64,000 nt of DNA, taken from the NCBI RefSeq assembly GCF_000423865.1, contig NZ_AUIU01000014.1, positions 62,001 to 126,000 on the forward strand, given 5' to 3'. The translations under genes were made by a program, and so were the position numbers. This document shows positions 25,372-34,079 of this stretch, one piece after another. The notes under the pieces are model-generated. The model saw only the letters and a program-made list of their open reading frames with translations. It made no database searches and had not been told where the DNA came from. The stretch's first letter is position 1. Each line of letters begins with the position of its first letter. Origin of the DNA: Thermodesulfovibrio thiophilus DSM 17215. Lineage in GTDB: Bacteria > Nitrospirota > Thermodesulfovibrionia > Thermodesulfovibrionales > Thermodesulfovibrionaceae.

Positions 25372-27446
25372 TGGAGCATCTAAGTTACATATATGCTTCA
25401 TTTGTTGCTCTGATTGTTTCAACGGTAGGTACCTGTTTTATTAAAAATAAATCTGTCGCCGGATTTTCTGCATCTATTTTAAGTTTGAGTTCCTCAATAT
25501 GTCTGTTTTATCCAGCGATAGATATTGTTATTGGAAACAAACTGGTTGAACAGACAATTTTTTCACTCAAGCCTTTGATTAATTCCTCTTTTCTTTTGAG
25601 CATAGATTCCCTTTCTGCTCTGTTTCTTTTAATAATTTCTTTAATTTCATTCTGCGTCTCTTTATTTTCTTGGAAATATCTAAATGCCTATGAATCACAC
25701 TCTCCGATAAAATTTTATCCATTTTTGATGTTACTTTTTATCTCATCGATCGGAGTTGTTTGCATAAAAGACATTCTCTTTTTCATAGTGTTCTGGGAGT
25801 TGATGACTTTAAGCTCATGGTTTCTGATTGTATTTGACAGAGAAAAGAAATCAGCCATCAAAGGAGGACTTCAATATTTTATTGCAACTCATGTAGCAAC
25901 AGCATTCCTGATTCTTGCTTCAGTAATACTTTATTCATACAGCAATGATTTTTCTTTTACAGAGATAAAAAAAGGCTTTTCACTACTTATAAATACACAG
26001 CCTGCTCTTGCACAGTTTATTTTATTCTGTATTTTTATAGCTTTTATTACAAAAGCTGGAGTTTTACCTTTCGGATTCTGGCTACCAAATGCTTACCCAC
26101 AGCCTCCATCATCAGCATCTTCTTTTTTTGGTGGTGTTATGTCAAAGCTTGCAGTATACGCTATTTTAAGATTTTTTTGCTCTGTAACCCCAATAACACT
26201 CAACAGTCAGATATGGGGATTGATAGTAGCAGTTGCAGGAACTATTTCAATTTTTGTTGGAACAATCGCTGCTCTTACACAGGATGAAACAAAAAGACTT
26301 ATGTCATTTCATGCAATCGGACAGGTTGGATACATGCTGTTGGGAATCGGTGTTGGAATTTATTTCATAAACATTAATCCTTTCTTAGGCACCGTAGCAA
26401 TGGTTGGAGGATTATTTCATGTTTTAAACAATTCAATATATAAAAGCCTGTTATTTCTCAATGCAGGTTCAATTTTTTATAAAACAAAAACCACTGATTT
26501 GAATAAAGTTGAAGGATTAATAAAGGTAATGCCTCTTGCCGGAATAACCGCTCTGATTGGTTCACTTTCCATTGCTGGAGTACCACCTTTTAATGGTTTT
26601 GTATCCAAACTTCTTATTTTTGAATCCTCAATATGGTCAGCAAAACAATCAGAAGTTTTTTTATTGATAAGAATCGTATTTATAATATCTGGAATTATTT
26701 CTATCTTTATATCTGCTGTGACGCTTGCATCCTTTCTGAAATTTGTAAATTCTGCTTTTATGGGAAAACTTCCGGATATGTTAGAACAAAAAAGAAAATT
26801 ACCATGGAGTATGAATGTCCCCCAGCTCATGCTTGCCTTTATCTGTCTTTTTACAGGATTGTTCCCTTTAATTCCATTAAACATTGTTTATAATGCAGTA
26901 GTTGCCTCAACTGGAATATCATTACCAGAATTTTCATCAGTTTTTACAGGCAATATTGCAGGAGCAGATATTAATTTTTGTAAAGACTGCCTCGCAGGTA
27001 GCTGGTTTCCTATCTTTGTCATGATTCCTATACTAATTCTTTGTGTTATAATCTTTTCTTTTGAAAAATATGCTCAAGCACCAAAAAGAGAGGTTCAGAC
27101 ATGGTATGGTGGCAAAGAACATCTTGCAGAAGAAGTAACATATAGAGGGCACAGTTTTTATCAGCCTTTCAAAGATATGGTTAGCTTCAGAATAGGAAAA
27201 ATTCAATTTAAAGGATTTTATCCCGTTAATCTTCCTCCAATCAGATTTTCTCTACCGAAATGCTTTTTAAAAATATTTAATATGGATGAATGGCTTTATT
27301 ATCCATGTGCTAAACAGTTCTCAAAATTGGCTGAAAAACTCAATACAATATATAAGTATATAACTGAAAAGTATATCATATGGCTGATAGCTGGCAGTAT
27401 TTTTGTAATTGTTTTAATGGTGTATCTGGCAGGAGGCAGAATATGA
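25371..27446 (+). CDS. hyfB: Hydrogenase membrane subunit, antiporter-like (HyfB type)
   Basis: The 691-residue polytopic protein resembles HyfB/NuoL: FITKAGVLPFGFWLPNAYPQPPSSASSFFGGVMSK is the conserved helix-loop region, and the extra C-terminal helices and loop after about residue 550 match the longer HyfB form. It should take part in proton or sodium pumping. The ATG at 25371 shares one base with the previous stop (TGATG) and has GGAGG six bases upstream; an adjacent TTG is also in frame. Confidence 0.87.
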   Translation: MEHLSYIYASFVALIVSTVGTCFIKNKSVAGFSASILSLSSSICLFYPAIDIVIGNKLVEQTIFSLKPLINSSFLLSIDSLSALFLLIISLISFCVSLFSWKYLNAYESHSPIKFYPFLMLLFISSIGVVCIKDILFFIVFWELMTLSSWFLIVFDREKKSAIKGGLQYFIATHVATAFLILASVILYSYSNDFSFTEIKKGFSLLINTQPALAQFILFCIFIAFITKAGVLPFGFWLPNAYPQPPSSASSFFGGVMSKLAVYAILRFFCSVTPITLNSQIWGLIVAVAGTISIFVGTIAALTQDETKRLMSFHAIGQVGYMLLGIGVGIYFININPFLGTVAMVGGLFHVLNNSIYKSLLFLNAGSIFYKTKTTDLNKVEGLIKVMPLAGITALIGSLSIAGVPPFNGFVSKLLIFESSIWSAKQSEVFLLIRIVFIISGIISIFISAVTLASFLKFVNSAFMGKLPDMLEQKRKLPWSMNVPQLMLAFICLFTGLFPLIPLNIVYNAVVASTGISLPEFSSVFTGNIAGADINFCKDCLAGSWFPIFVMIPILILCVIIFSFEKYAQAPKREVQTWYGGKEHLAEEVTYRGHSFYQPFKDMVSFRIGKIQFKGFYPVNLPPIRFSLPKCFLKIFNMDEWLYYPCAKQFSKLAEKLNTIYKYITEKYIIWLIAGSIFVIVLMVYLAGGRI

Positions 27447-28357
27447 ACTTCGGATTTATTATCTACTCATCAATTGTGAACTTATTTATCGTTTTAATAC
27501 TGTCTCCATTTTTTGATGGATTTACAAGAAAAGTAAGGGCATTGATACATGGAAGAGTAGGACCTCCGCCACTTCAATCATATTATGACATCATTAAACT
27601 CATGGGTAAGGAAGATTTGAAATCTACCATAAATCCACTTTTCAGGCTTTCACCGTATCTTTCAGTTGTGAGCGTTGGAATGGCATCTCTTTTAATTCCA
27701 ATAACAGATTTAATCCCACCTTTAAACTTCTGGGGAGATATATTTCTGTTCATTTATATCATAACAGTTGTTGGAATAGCGATAATTATTACTGCCTCTG
27801 CATCAGAGAATCCATTTGCTTACATTGGAGCATCTCGTAAGATGATGTTACATCTTTCAGTAGAACCAATTCTGGCAATTGCTCTCATAACAGGTGCTAT
27901 AAATGCTGGCTCATTTAGAATTGGAGATATCGTTAGCTGGTATTATACAAATGGGCCAAATGTTTCAATGCTTCTGGCAACTGTCTGTGTATTTCTTTCA
28001 CTTCAGGCATTGATTGGTAAGATTCCATTTGATATATCAGAAGCAGAACAAGAAATCGCAGAGGGAGTTCTGATTGAACTAAGTGGTCCAAAGTATGCAT
28101 GTGTTAAATGGTCAAATATGTCAAGGCAGGTTTTATTCTGTCTTGTTTTCACGCAAATTTTTTGTCCATGGCCAATTACAACTAATTTTTTATTGAATAT
28201 AGTAATTACACTTTTCAAGCTTACAGTAATTATTTTTATAAGCACACTTATTGAGGCTTTGAATCCGAGATTGAGAATTGATCAGGCATTGAAATACAAT
28301 TTAACACTGGCTTTATTTTCTCTAACATCTATATTTCTGGCCCTTTTAGGAGTGTAA
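27443..28357 (+). CDS. hyfC: Hydrogenase membrane anchor subunit (HyfC/HycD, NuoH-like)
   Basis: The 304-residue protein has about eight helices. FFDGFTRKVRALIHGRVGPPPLQSYYDIIKLMGKE is the family hallmark that docks the hydrophilic arm on the membrane, and PFDISEAEQEIAEG is the conserved acidic loop. The start at 27443 overlaps the previous stop as ATGA and has GGAGG seven bases upstream; an in-frame start at 27380 would overlap hyfB by 67 bases and is rejected. Confidence 0.9.
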   Translation: MNFGFIIYSSIVNLFIVLILSPFFDGFTRKVRALIHGRVGPPPLQSYYDIIKLMGKEDLKSTINPLFRLSPYLSVVSVGMASLLIPITDLIPPLNFWGDIFLFIYIITVVGIAIIITASASENPFAYIGASRKMMLHLSVEPILAIALITGAINAGSFRIGDIVSWYYTNGPNVSMLLATVCVFLSLQALIGKIPFDISEAEQEIAEGVLIELSGPKYACVKWSNMSRQVLFCLVFTQIFCPWPITTNFLLNIVITLFKLTVIIFISTLIEALNPRLRIDQALKYNLTLALFSLTSIFLALLGV

Positions 28358-28359
28358 AG

Positions 28360-29004
28360 ATGGAAATGATTTATATTACAATTTTGTTCTTTACATTTCT
28401 TGCAGGAGAAGCTAAGAATTTGAAGTTTTCATCTCTAATCCTCATACCTCATAGTGTTTTTATCGTTATCGCAATTTTTTCTCTTGCATATATTAATAAT
28501 ATTCCTTCTCTTTATTTGATAGGGATAATTGACTTTATTGTAAGAGCTGTATTAATGCCTATTTTTTTGCTCAGGTGTCTTAGGAAAAGACTCGAAGCAG
28601 AAGTCAGACCATCTATAATTCATCCTCTTTCCATAGCACTATCAATAGTTATACTTTCTGTAGGTTATCATTTTATTGAAATTTTGAAAGCATCAGTTAT
28701 TCCTCAGGCGCTTTCAAGCTTTTCATGCGGACTTACTCTTTTTGTTTATGGATTTTATCTTTTTATTTCCAAAAAAGACCTTGTAAAAATGATTGTCAGC
28801 TTCTTTATAATTGAAAATGGAATTCATTTGTTAATAATCAGCATGATTCCTCATATGTCCAAATTTATTGAAATTTCTTTAACATTTAACTTTGTTGTTG
28901 CCATAATTTTCCTGGTTTACCTTATTCTCAGATTAAATGAAGTTTTTCTTCAGGAAGAAATTAAAAAATTTAAAGAATCAAGCTCTCAGAGGAGTGAGCA
29001 ATGA
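28360..29004 (+). CDS. hyfE: Hydrogenase membrane subunit HyfE
   Basis: The 214-residue protein has about six hydrophobic helices and resembles HyfE, which corresponds to a NuoK/MrpC-like subunit; LVKMIVSFFIIENGIHLL carries the buried glutamate typical of that family. It starts two bases after the hyfC stop and its end overlaps hyfF by 4 nt. Confidence 0.8.
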   Translation: MEMIYITILFFTFLAGEAKNLKFSSLILIPHSVFIVIAIFSLAYINNIPSLYLIGIIDFIVRAVLMPIFLLRCLRKRLEAEVRPSIIHPLSIALSIVILSVGYHFIEILKASVIPQALSSFSCGLTLFVYGFYLFISKKDLVKMIVSFFIIENGIHLLIISMIPHMSKFIEISLTFNFVVAIIFLVYLILRLNEVFLQEEIKKFKESSSQRSEQ

Positions 29005-30455
29005 GCTTTGAATCAATAATATTTTCCTTAAGTTTTATTGCTCCTATGCTTGCATCTTTGTTGATTTTTCTTTTTGGGAAAAAGGGTTTTATAAAAGAAG
29101 GCATCTCATTTTTTGCAATAATTCTATCTGTAGTTTCCACATCTTCATACTGGCATTATATAACTTTAAATAACAATACATTACTGTTATATGAAGAATC
29201 CTTTTATATTGATGGATTTAGTATTTTAATGCAATTTATGGTAGAAGCTGTTGCTCTTTTAGTTATTTCTTACTCTGCCAGATATATTGAAAAACTCTAC
29301 TTTCATAAAAAGGAAAAATTTCATGTTTATTACGGCGTAATTCTTCTTTCAACTGGGTTTATGAATCTTGCATTTATTTTAAATAATCTTTTCTGGGTTT
29401 ACATTACTCTTGAGTTAAGCAGCATTCTTGCTGTTTATCTAATTGTTTTTAACTTAAATAAAGCGACTTTGAAAGCTGGCTTTAAATATCTTATCTTTGT
29501 TAATGTTGGAATTCTTTTCAGCTTGTTGGGAATTATTCTGCTTTTCTATGCAACAGGCAAGCCTGTAATGATAAACAATATTGGACAGGCTGTTAGTAAT
29601 TTACCTTATACTATAGCTTTAATATGTGCTGTGCTATTTATTATTGGATTTTTTACAAAATCTGGCTTAATACCCTTTCACCTCTGGCTTCCAGATGCAT
29701 ATGCAGAAGCACCTTCAGCTGTAACAGTATTTCTGGCTGGAGCGGTAACAAAAATGGGATTTTATGGATTGGCACGAACAGTTACAATTTTTGCTTTTCA
29801 TTATGAAGAGATAAAAATTTTAGTGATAATTCTTGCAGCATTAAGTATGCTGTTGGGTGCTCTTTTAGCTTTTAATCAAAAAGACATTAAAAAACTCATA
29901 GCATACTGTAGCATTAGTGAAATGGGATTTATCGGTGCAGCTCTGGCTTTAAAAAGCTATGAAGGAATATTTGGAGGCGTGTTTCAGATTGTTAATCATA
30001 CTCTTATTAAAGGAGTTTTATTCTTTTCTGTCGGTGCAATAATTTATGCCTGTGGAACCAGAAAAATAGAAGAGATAAAAGAATCAATAGGGAAAATTCC
30101 TGTAATTGGCATAACCTTTTTTATAGGAGCGCTTGCTGTAGGTGGAATGCCACTTTTTGCAAGTTTTTTAAGCTCAATTACTATATTTTTAGCTCTTGCA
30201 AAAGAATTTTTATGGGCAGCTGTAATTTTAATTATTGCGGAATTTATAAGTGTGATTGCTCTTTTAAAAACTGCTATATATATATTCTGGCAGAAAAATG
30301 AACATAATAAGGCTCAAAAGAGTTTTATACCTTTTACAATAATTTTCTGTACATTGACTTGTGCAGTTTTAATCATATTATTTGGGATTTATCCAGAGAT
30401 TATTTATCCTCTTATAGATAGTGCAACTCGAGGAATTATTAAAATTGCAGGTTAA
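29001..30455 (+). CDS. hyfF: Hydrogenase membrane subunit, antiporter-like (HyfF type)
   Basis: The 484-residue NuoM/N-like protein has the motif FFTKSGLIPFHLWLPDAYAEAPSAVTVFLAGAVTKMG and QKDIKKLIAYCSISEMG, both conserved in proton-channel subunits. It is the third antiporter-like subunit, in the HyfF position after HyfE. Its ATG overlaps the hyfE stop (ATGA) and GAGGAGTGA lies upstream. Confidence 0.87.
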   Translation: MSFESIIFSLSFIAPMLASLLIFLFGKKGFIKEGISFFAIILSVVSTSSYWHYITLNNNTLLLYEESFYIDGFSILMQFMVEAVALLVISYSARYIEKLYFHKKEKFHVYYGVILLSTGFMNLAFILNNLFWVYITLELSSILAVYLIVFNLNKATLKAGFKYLIFVNVGILFSLLGIILLFYATGKPVMINNIGQAVSNLPYTIALICAVLFIIGFFTKSGLIPFHLWLPDAYAEAPSAVTVFLAGAVTKMGFYGLARTVTIFAFHYEEIKILVIILAALSMLLGALLAFNQKDIKKLIAYCSISEMGFIGAALALKSYEGIFGGVFQIVNHTLIKGVLFFSVGAIIYACGTRKIEEIKESIGKIPVIGITFFIGALAVGGMPLFASFLSSITIFLALAKEFLWAAVILIIAEFISVIALLKTAIYIFWQKNEHNKAQKSFIPFTIIFCTLTCAVLIILFGIYPEIIYPLIDSATRGIIKIAG

Positions 30456-30466
30456 AGGAGGCTACA

Positions 30467-30937
30467 ATGTCATTGCTTAAAAAACTAGCCCAAAAAGCAC
30501 TGAAAAAATCAATATGGATTTTTCATGTAAATACAGGAGCATGTAATGGCTGTGATATAGAACTTCTTGACGTTCTTACTCCATATTATGATATTGAAAG
30601 ATTTGGAATGAAAGCTGTGAGTTCTCCAAGACATGCGGATGCTCTGGTTATATCAGGACCGGTAACGCGTCCTACTGTTGATTTTGTAAAGTCAGTTTAT
30701 GAAGCAACACCTGAACCAAAAATAGTTATTGCTCTTGGCTCATGCGCTACAGCAGGAGGTATATGGTTTGACAGTTATAATGTAGTTGGTGGAGTTGATA
30801 AAGTAATTCCTGTAAATTTATATATTCCTGGATGTCCCCCACGTCCAGAAGCGATCATTTTTGGAATTGCTCAAGCACTTGGTATATCAAAAAAGAAAAT
30901 AAAACCTCTAGTATCTGAACAAATTGAAATTGAATGA
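30467..30937 (+). CDS. hyfI: Hydrogenase small subunit (HyfI/HycG, NuoB-like)
   Basis: The 156-residue protein carries the four cysteines of the proximal 4Fe-4S cluster, C26 and C29 (GACNGCDIE), C93 (GSCATAGG) and C123 (PGCPPRPE). It passes electrons between the NiFe site and the ferredoxin-type subunit. It follows hyfF by 11 bases with AAGGAGG upstream and overlaps the protease gene by 14 nt. Confidence 0.93.
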   Translation: MSLLKKLAQKALKKSIWIFHVNTGACNGCDIELLDVLTPYYDIERFGMKAVSSPRHADALVISGPVTRPTVDFVKSVYEATPEPKIVIALGSCATAGGIWFDSYNVVGGVDKVIPVNLYIPGCPPRPEAIIFGIAQALGISKKKIKPLVSEQIEIE

Positions 30938-31394
30938 ATTTTTAAAAAATGTTAAAGGCAAAGTTGTCATTGCAGGAATAGGAAATCCTCTAAGAGGAGA
31001 TGATGCTGTTGGTTCATATATTGTGAAAGAGTTAAATAATAAATTGCGGGCAATTTTAATAGACTGTGAAGACCAACCTGAAAGATTTATCGAAAAAATA
31101 GTAGAAAATAAACCAGAAACAGTCATTTTTATTGATGCCGTACATATGAATCAAAAACCCGGTTCTGTAGTTTTTATGCGGGAAACTGATTTAGAAGAAT
31201 ATACAGGAATATCAAGTCATCAAACAAATCTCAAACATTGTATTGATTATATAAAAGCAAAAATTACATGTAAAATCTTTATAGTCGCAATTCAACCTGA
31301 AAATACAGAATTCGGGCGCTCTATGAGTAAAAAAATTCTAGAAGTAGCAGAAACCCTTCGTCATCTTTTCATTCAAACTCTAAATAAAAATTAA
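30924..31394 (+). CDS. hycI: Hydrogenase maturation protease (HycI type)
   Basis: The 156-residue protein opens its conserved core with GIGNPLRGDDAVGSYIVKEL, the nickel-sensing motif of the M52 hydrogenase-maturation endopeptidases. It removes the C-terminal tail of the large subunit after nickel insertion. The start is a TTG at 30924 inside hyfI (a second TTG two codons later is also possible); no strong SD is seen. It closes the hydrogenase operon. Confidence 0.88.
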   Translation: MKLNEFLKNVKGKVVIAGIGNPLRGDDAVGSYIVKELNNKLRAILIDCEDQPERFIEKIVENKPETVIFIDAVHMNQKPGSVVFMRETDLEEYTGISSHQTNLKHCIDYIKAKITCKIFIVAIQPENTEFGRSMSKKILEVAETLRHLFIQTLNKN

Positions 31395-31467
31395 GATATA
31401 AAAATTTTACTTGCCTGATAACATGTTCGGTTAAGAGCTAAACCAAGTCATCATTAACCAAAATTTT

Positions 31468-32289
31468 TTATTTATCAGTATCAACAAGACTCTGCCATAA
31501 AGGTCTTTCAAGAAAACTTTCTTTTACATTTTCTTCCATTTCTAAAAACATTTCATATGGAACTGTAAATGTAAACAAATTGTCCCCAAGCTGCCTTCTT
31601 ACATTCTTTCTTGCTGAAAGGTCTGTAAGTCCAATGACTGCTTTTTGAGGATTCGATTTCATTTCGTTATAAGCATAAATTCCAATTGTCTGACATCCTG
31701 CACCCCACGGTATTATTACATTGTTAAAACTTTCTCTTCCATAATTAGCAAGAACTACTAAAGCTGAAAGTTGATGAGGATTTACAGGAAAAACAATTAC
31801 AGCGGGTTTTTCTTCTTCTGTACTTACTTCTTTTAATGGTTTAAATATTACATATTCTGTTGGAATATCTATCATTGGTAATTGTTCTAAAAATTTTTTA
31901 ACAACATCAGGAGACTTTAAAAATCTCTCACCCTCAAGAAACTCATTAAGAAACTCTTTTGTGGCATAGGGTTTAATATTTTCGGCAACAGTCTGACCTG
32001 TATGCCATTGTTTGTTCCCTATAGAAATGAAATAATAAAAACACTCTATTCCACCGGGAAAATCCATGTAAATATTACCAAAGCCTAAACCAACTCCTCC
32101 ACCCCAGCATCCATAAGTTTTTCTATCAAAAACTGCTACTTTACCTTTGACAGCATTAACTAACATCCACATAACGCATCCCCATTTACCTTCTTTAAAT
32201 TGCAAGGCATTATCTGGTTTTTTATCTGACCATATAATTGCAACAGGATTTAAATCCATTTTTAAAGCAGTAGCTATCTTACTTTGCAT
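31468..32289 (-). CDS. DUF169 family protein
   Basis: The 273-residue cytoplasmic protein fits DUF169 (COG2043), a family of unknown function found mainly in anaerobes and archaea. Recognisable features are LNPVAIIWSDKKP near the N-terminus, CVMWMLVNAVKGKVAVFDRKTYGCWGGGVGLGFG, and GAGCQTIGIYAYNE. Several conserved cysteines could bind metal, but this is not established. It is transcribed towards the hydrogenase operon and has AAAGGAGG before the start. Confidence 0.82.
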   Translation of the reverse strand: MQSKIATALKMDLNPVAIIWSDKKPDNALQFKEGKWGCVMWMLVNAVKGKVAVFDRKTYGCWGGGVGLGFGNIYMDFPGGIECFYYFISIGNKQWHTGQTVAENIKPYATKEFLNEFLEGERFLKSPDVVKKFLEQLPMIDIPTEYVIFKPLKEVSTEEEKPAVIVFPVNPHQLSALVVLANYGRESFNNVIIPWGAGCQTIGIYAYNEMKSNPQKAVIGLTDLSARKNVRRQLGDNLFTFTVPYEMFLEMEENVKESFLERPLWQSLVDTDK

Positions 32290-32392
32290 TTTGACCTCCT
32301 TTTTTAGATTATTTTACTGCAATAAAAATTTCAAATCAATAACTTTTTTATAATGGTCAACTTTCCCCTACGTGTTTCCTCTCAGAGTTTTG

Positions 32393-32401
32393 TGGTATAA
32401 T
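32393..32401 (+). promoter_or_regulatory. Extended -10 promoter, near-leaderless
   Basis: TGG-TATAAT is an extended -10 element ending nine bases before the ATG at 32411, so any leader would be about 2-3 nt. No SD is present. Confidence 0.5.
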
Positions 32402-32410
32402 TTTTATAAA

Positions 32411-32812
32411 ATGCAATCAAAAAAAGTCATTGATATTCCTGTCAGAGTCAAATATGCAGATACTGATAAATTTGGAATTGTATATTATGGGAATTATGCT
32501 ATTTTCTTTGAGAAAGCAAGAACAGAGTATTTAAGAGAAAAAGGATTTACTTATCGTGAGCTCGAAGAAAATGGTTATCATCTTCCTGTAGTTGAATTTT
32601 ACGTAAAATATTTTAAACCAGCAAAGTATGACGACCTTCTTACTGTCAAAACTTTTATAAGTGATTTAAAATCAAGAGCTATTGTATTTAATTATGAAGT
32701 TTTTAGAGACAGAGAAAAAATAGTGGAAGGTAAAACATATCATATATGTATTAATGGCAAAAATAAACCAGTAGCTCTACCTATTTCATTTATTAACCTT
32801 CTAAAAACTTAA
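32411..32812 (+). CDS. Acyl-CoA thioesterase, YbgC/4HBT family
   Basis: The 133-residue hot-dog-fold protein has the active-site motif VKYADTDKFGIVYYGNYAIFFEKARTEYLRE, in which the first aspartate of YADTDKFG... is catalytic. Members hydrolyse acyl-CoA or hydroxybenzoyl-CoA thioesters. I start at the ATG at 32411, because the in-frame alternative at 32372 would lie upstream of the consensus -10 box. It appears monocistronic. Confidence 0.85.
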   Translation: MQSKKVIDIPVRVKYADTDKFGIVYYGNYAIFFEKARTEYLREKGFTYRELEENGYHLPVVEFYVKYFKPAKYDDLLTVKTFISDLKSRAIVFNYEVFRDREKIVEGKTYHICINGKNKPVALPISFINLLKT

Positions 32813-32851
32813 AGTTAAACTGTATCTGTCTTCTTTTTTAAAAAATGTTAA

Positions 32852-32857
32852 TATAAA
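32852..32857 (+). promoter_or_regulatory. -10 box of a probable leaderless promoter
   Basis: TATAAA ends six bases before the ATG at 32864, with no Shine-Dalgarno sequence. Confidence 0.45.
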
Positions 32858-32863
32858 GTTGCA

Positions 32864-34069
32864 ATGTTAGTAAAAAGGGTTCCTGATATTTATGATAAAT
32901 TGTCCCTTCTTACAAATGGTGCAAAATTTGATGTTTCCTGTTCACCATCATTTGATAGAAAAAATTTTTCAAAAAAAGAAAGTTTCTCAAAGTTCGGAAT
33001 ACATAATATATGGACATCTAATGGAAGATGTATACCGCTTCTTAAAGTATTACTTACAAATTTTTGTATAAATGATTGTGCTTATTGCTTAAATAGAAAA
33101 AGGAATGATATCCCAAGAACCATTATTCTGCCTGATGAATTAAGTCGCATTGTCTATGAATTTTACAGAAAAAAACAAATTGAAGGTGTATTTCTAAGCT
33201 CAGGTATAATCGGTAATTCCAGAAAAACAATGGATATGATGATAACTACTGCAAAATTTTTACGAACCCGGTATCAATTCAAAGGTTATATTCATTTAAA
33301 AATCGTCCCTGATTCAGATGAAGCCTCTATTGAAGAGGCGGTTAAACTTGCAGACAGAGTCAGTATCAATCTGGAGTTGCCAACTGAGGAATCTCTTTCA
33401 TTAATAGCTCCTGAAAAAAATCTGCATTCGATTCTAAAAACTGTTGAAAAAATTAATAGCATTATTGAAAACAAAGGAAAAACCATACAGACTCAGACCA
33501 CTCAGTTAATAGTTGGAGCTACTTCAGATACTGATTTTCAGGTTCTTAAATTAACTGAGAATCTCTACAAAAATAATAGTAAACTTAAAAGAGTCTATTA
33601 CTCAGCATATATGCCTGTAAATGATGATCCAAGACTACCGCAACTATCAAAACCTCCTTTGATTAGAGAACACAGGCTATATCAGGCAGACTGGCTTATA
33701 AGATATTACGGGTTTCAGGTTGAAGAAATTGTTTCAGAAGAAAAACCTTTACTGGATGAAAAAATAGATCCAAAACTTGATTGGGCATTAAGAAATATCT
33801 GTCTATTTCCAGTTGAAATTCAACAGGCTCCACCTGAAACACTACTCAGAGTTCCTGGAATAGGACTGACATCTGTAAAAAGAATTTTAAAAATAAGAAA
33901 GACTTCAACGCTAACTCTTAAAGGTTTAAAAAATCTAGGAGTTGTGATAAGAAGAGCAATGCACTTTATAACAATTGATGGCAAGTACTACGGGAATAAA
34001 AACCAGATGAAAGAATTAAGTACGAGTAGTATTGAAAAAAATTTACAACAGTACAGTTTGGATATCTAA
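32864..34069 (+). CDS. Radical SAM protein of the putative DNA modification/repair family
   Basis: The 401-residue protein has a radical SAM motif CINDCAYC (CxxxCxxC) at about residue 67, preceded by ILLTN-like LLKVLLTNFC. Near the C-terminus it has a helix-hairpin-helix DNA-binding motif, LLRVPGIGLTSVKRILKIRK. This combination identifies the family annotated as putative DNA modification/repair radical SAM proteins, loosely related to spore photoproduct lyase; its reaction is unknown. The DUF4130-type partner usually next to it is absent from this window. Confidence 0.85.
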   Translation: MLVKRVPDIYDKLSLLTNGAKFDVSCSPSFDRKNFSKKESFSKFGIHNIWTSNGRCIPLLKVLLTNFCINDCAYCLNRKRNDIPRTIILPDELSRIVYEFYRKKQIEGVFLSSGIIGNSRKTMDMMITTAKFLRTRYQFKGYIHLKIVPDSDEASIEEAVKLADRVSINLELPTEESLSLIAPEKNLHSILKTVEKINSIIENKGKTIQTQTTQLIVGATSDTDFQVLKLTENLYKNNSKLKRVYYSAYMPVNDDPRLPQLSKPPLIREHRLYQADWLIRYYGFQVEEIVSEEKPLLDEKIDPKLDWALRNICLFPVEIQQAPPETLLRVPGIGLTSVKRILKIRKTSTLTLKGLKNLGVVIRRAMHFITIDGKYYGNKNQMKELSTSSIEKNLQQYSLDI

Positions 34070-34079
34070 ATCTTTCATA

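Noticed and set aside
27380-27442. Longer N-terminus for the HyfC-like subunit.
   Set aside because: It would overlap hyfB by 67 bases and add non-conserved residues; the ATG at 27443 has GGAGG and a typical ATGA overlap.
31430-31447. GGTTAAGAGCTAAACC as a terminator between the hydrogenase operon and the DUF169 gene.
   Set aside because: The stem is imperfect and short, and no T-run follows.
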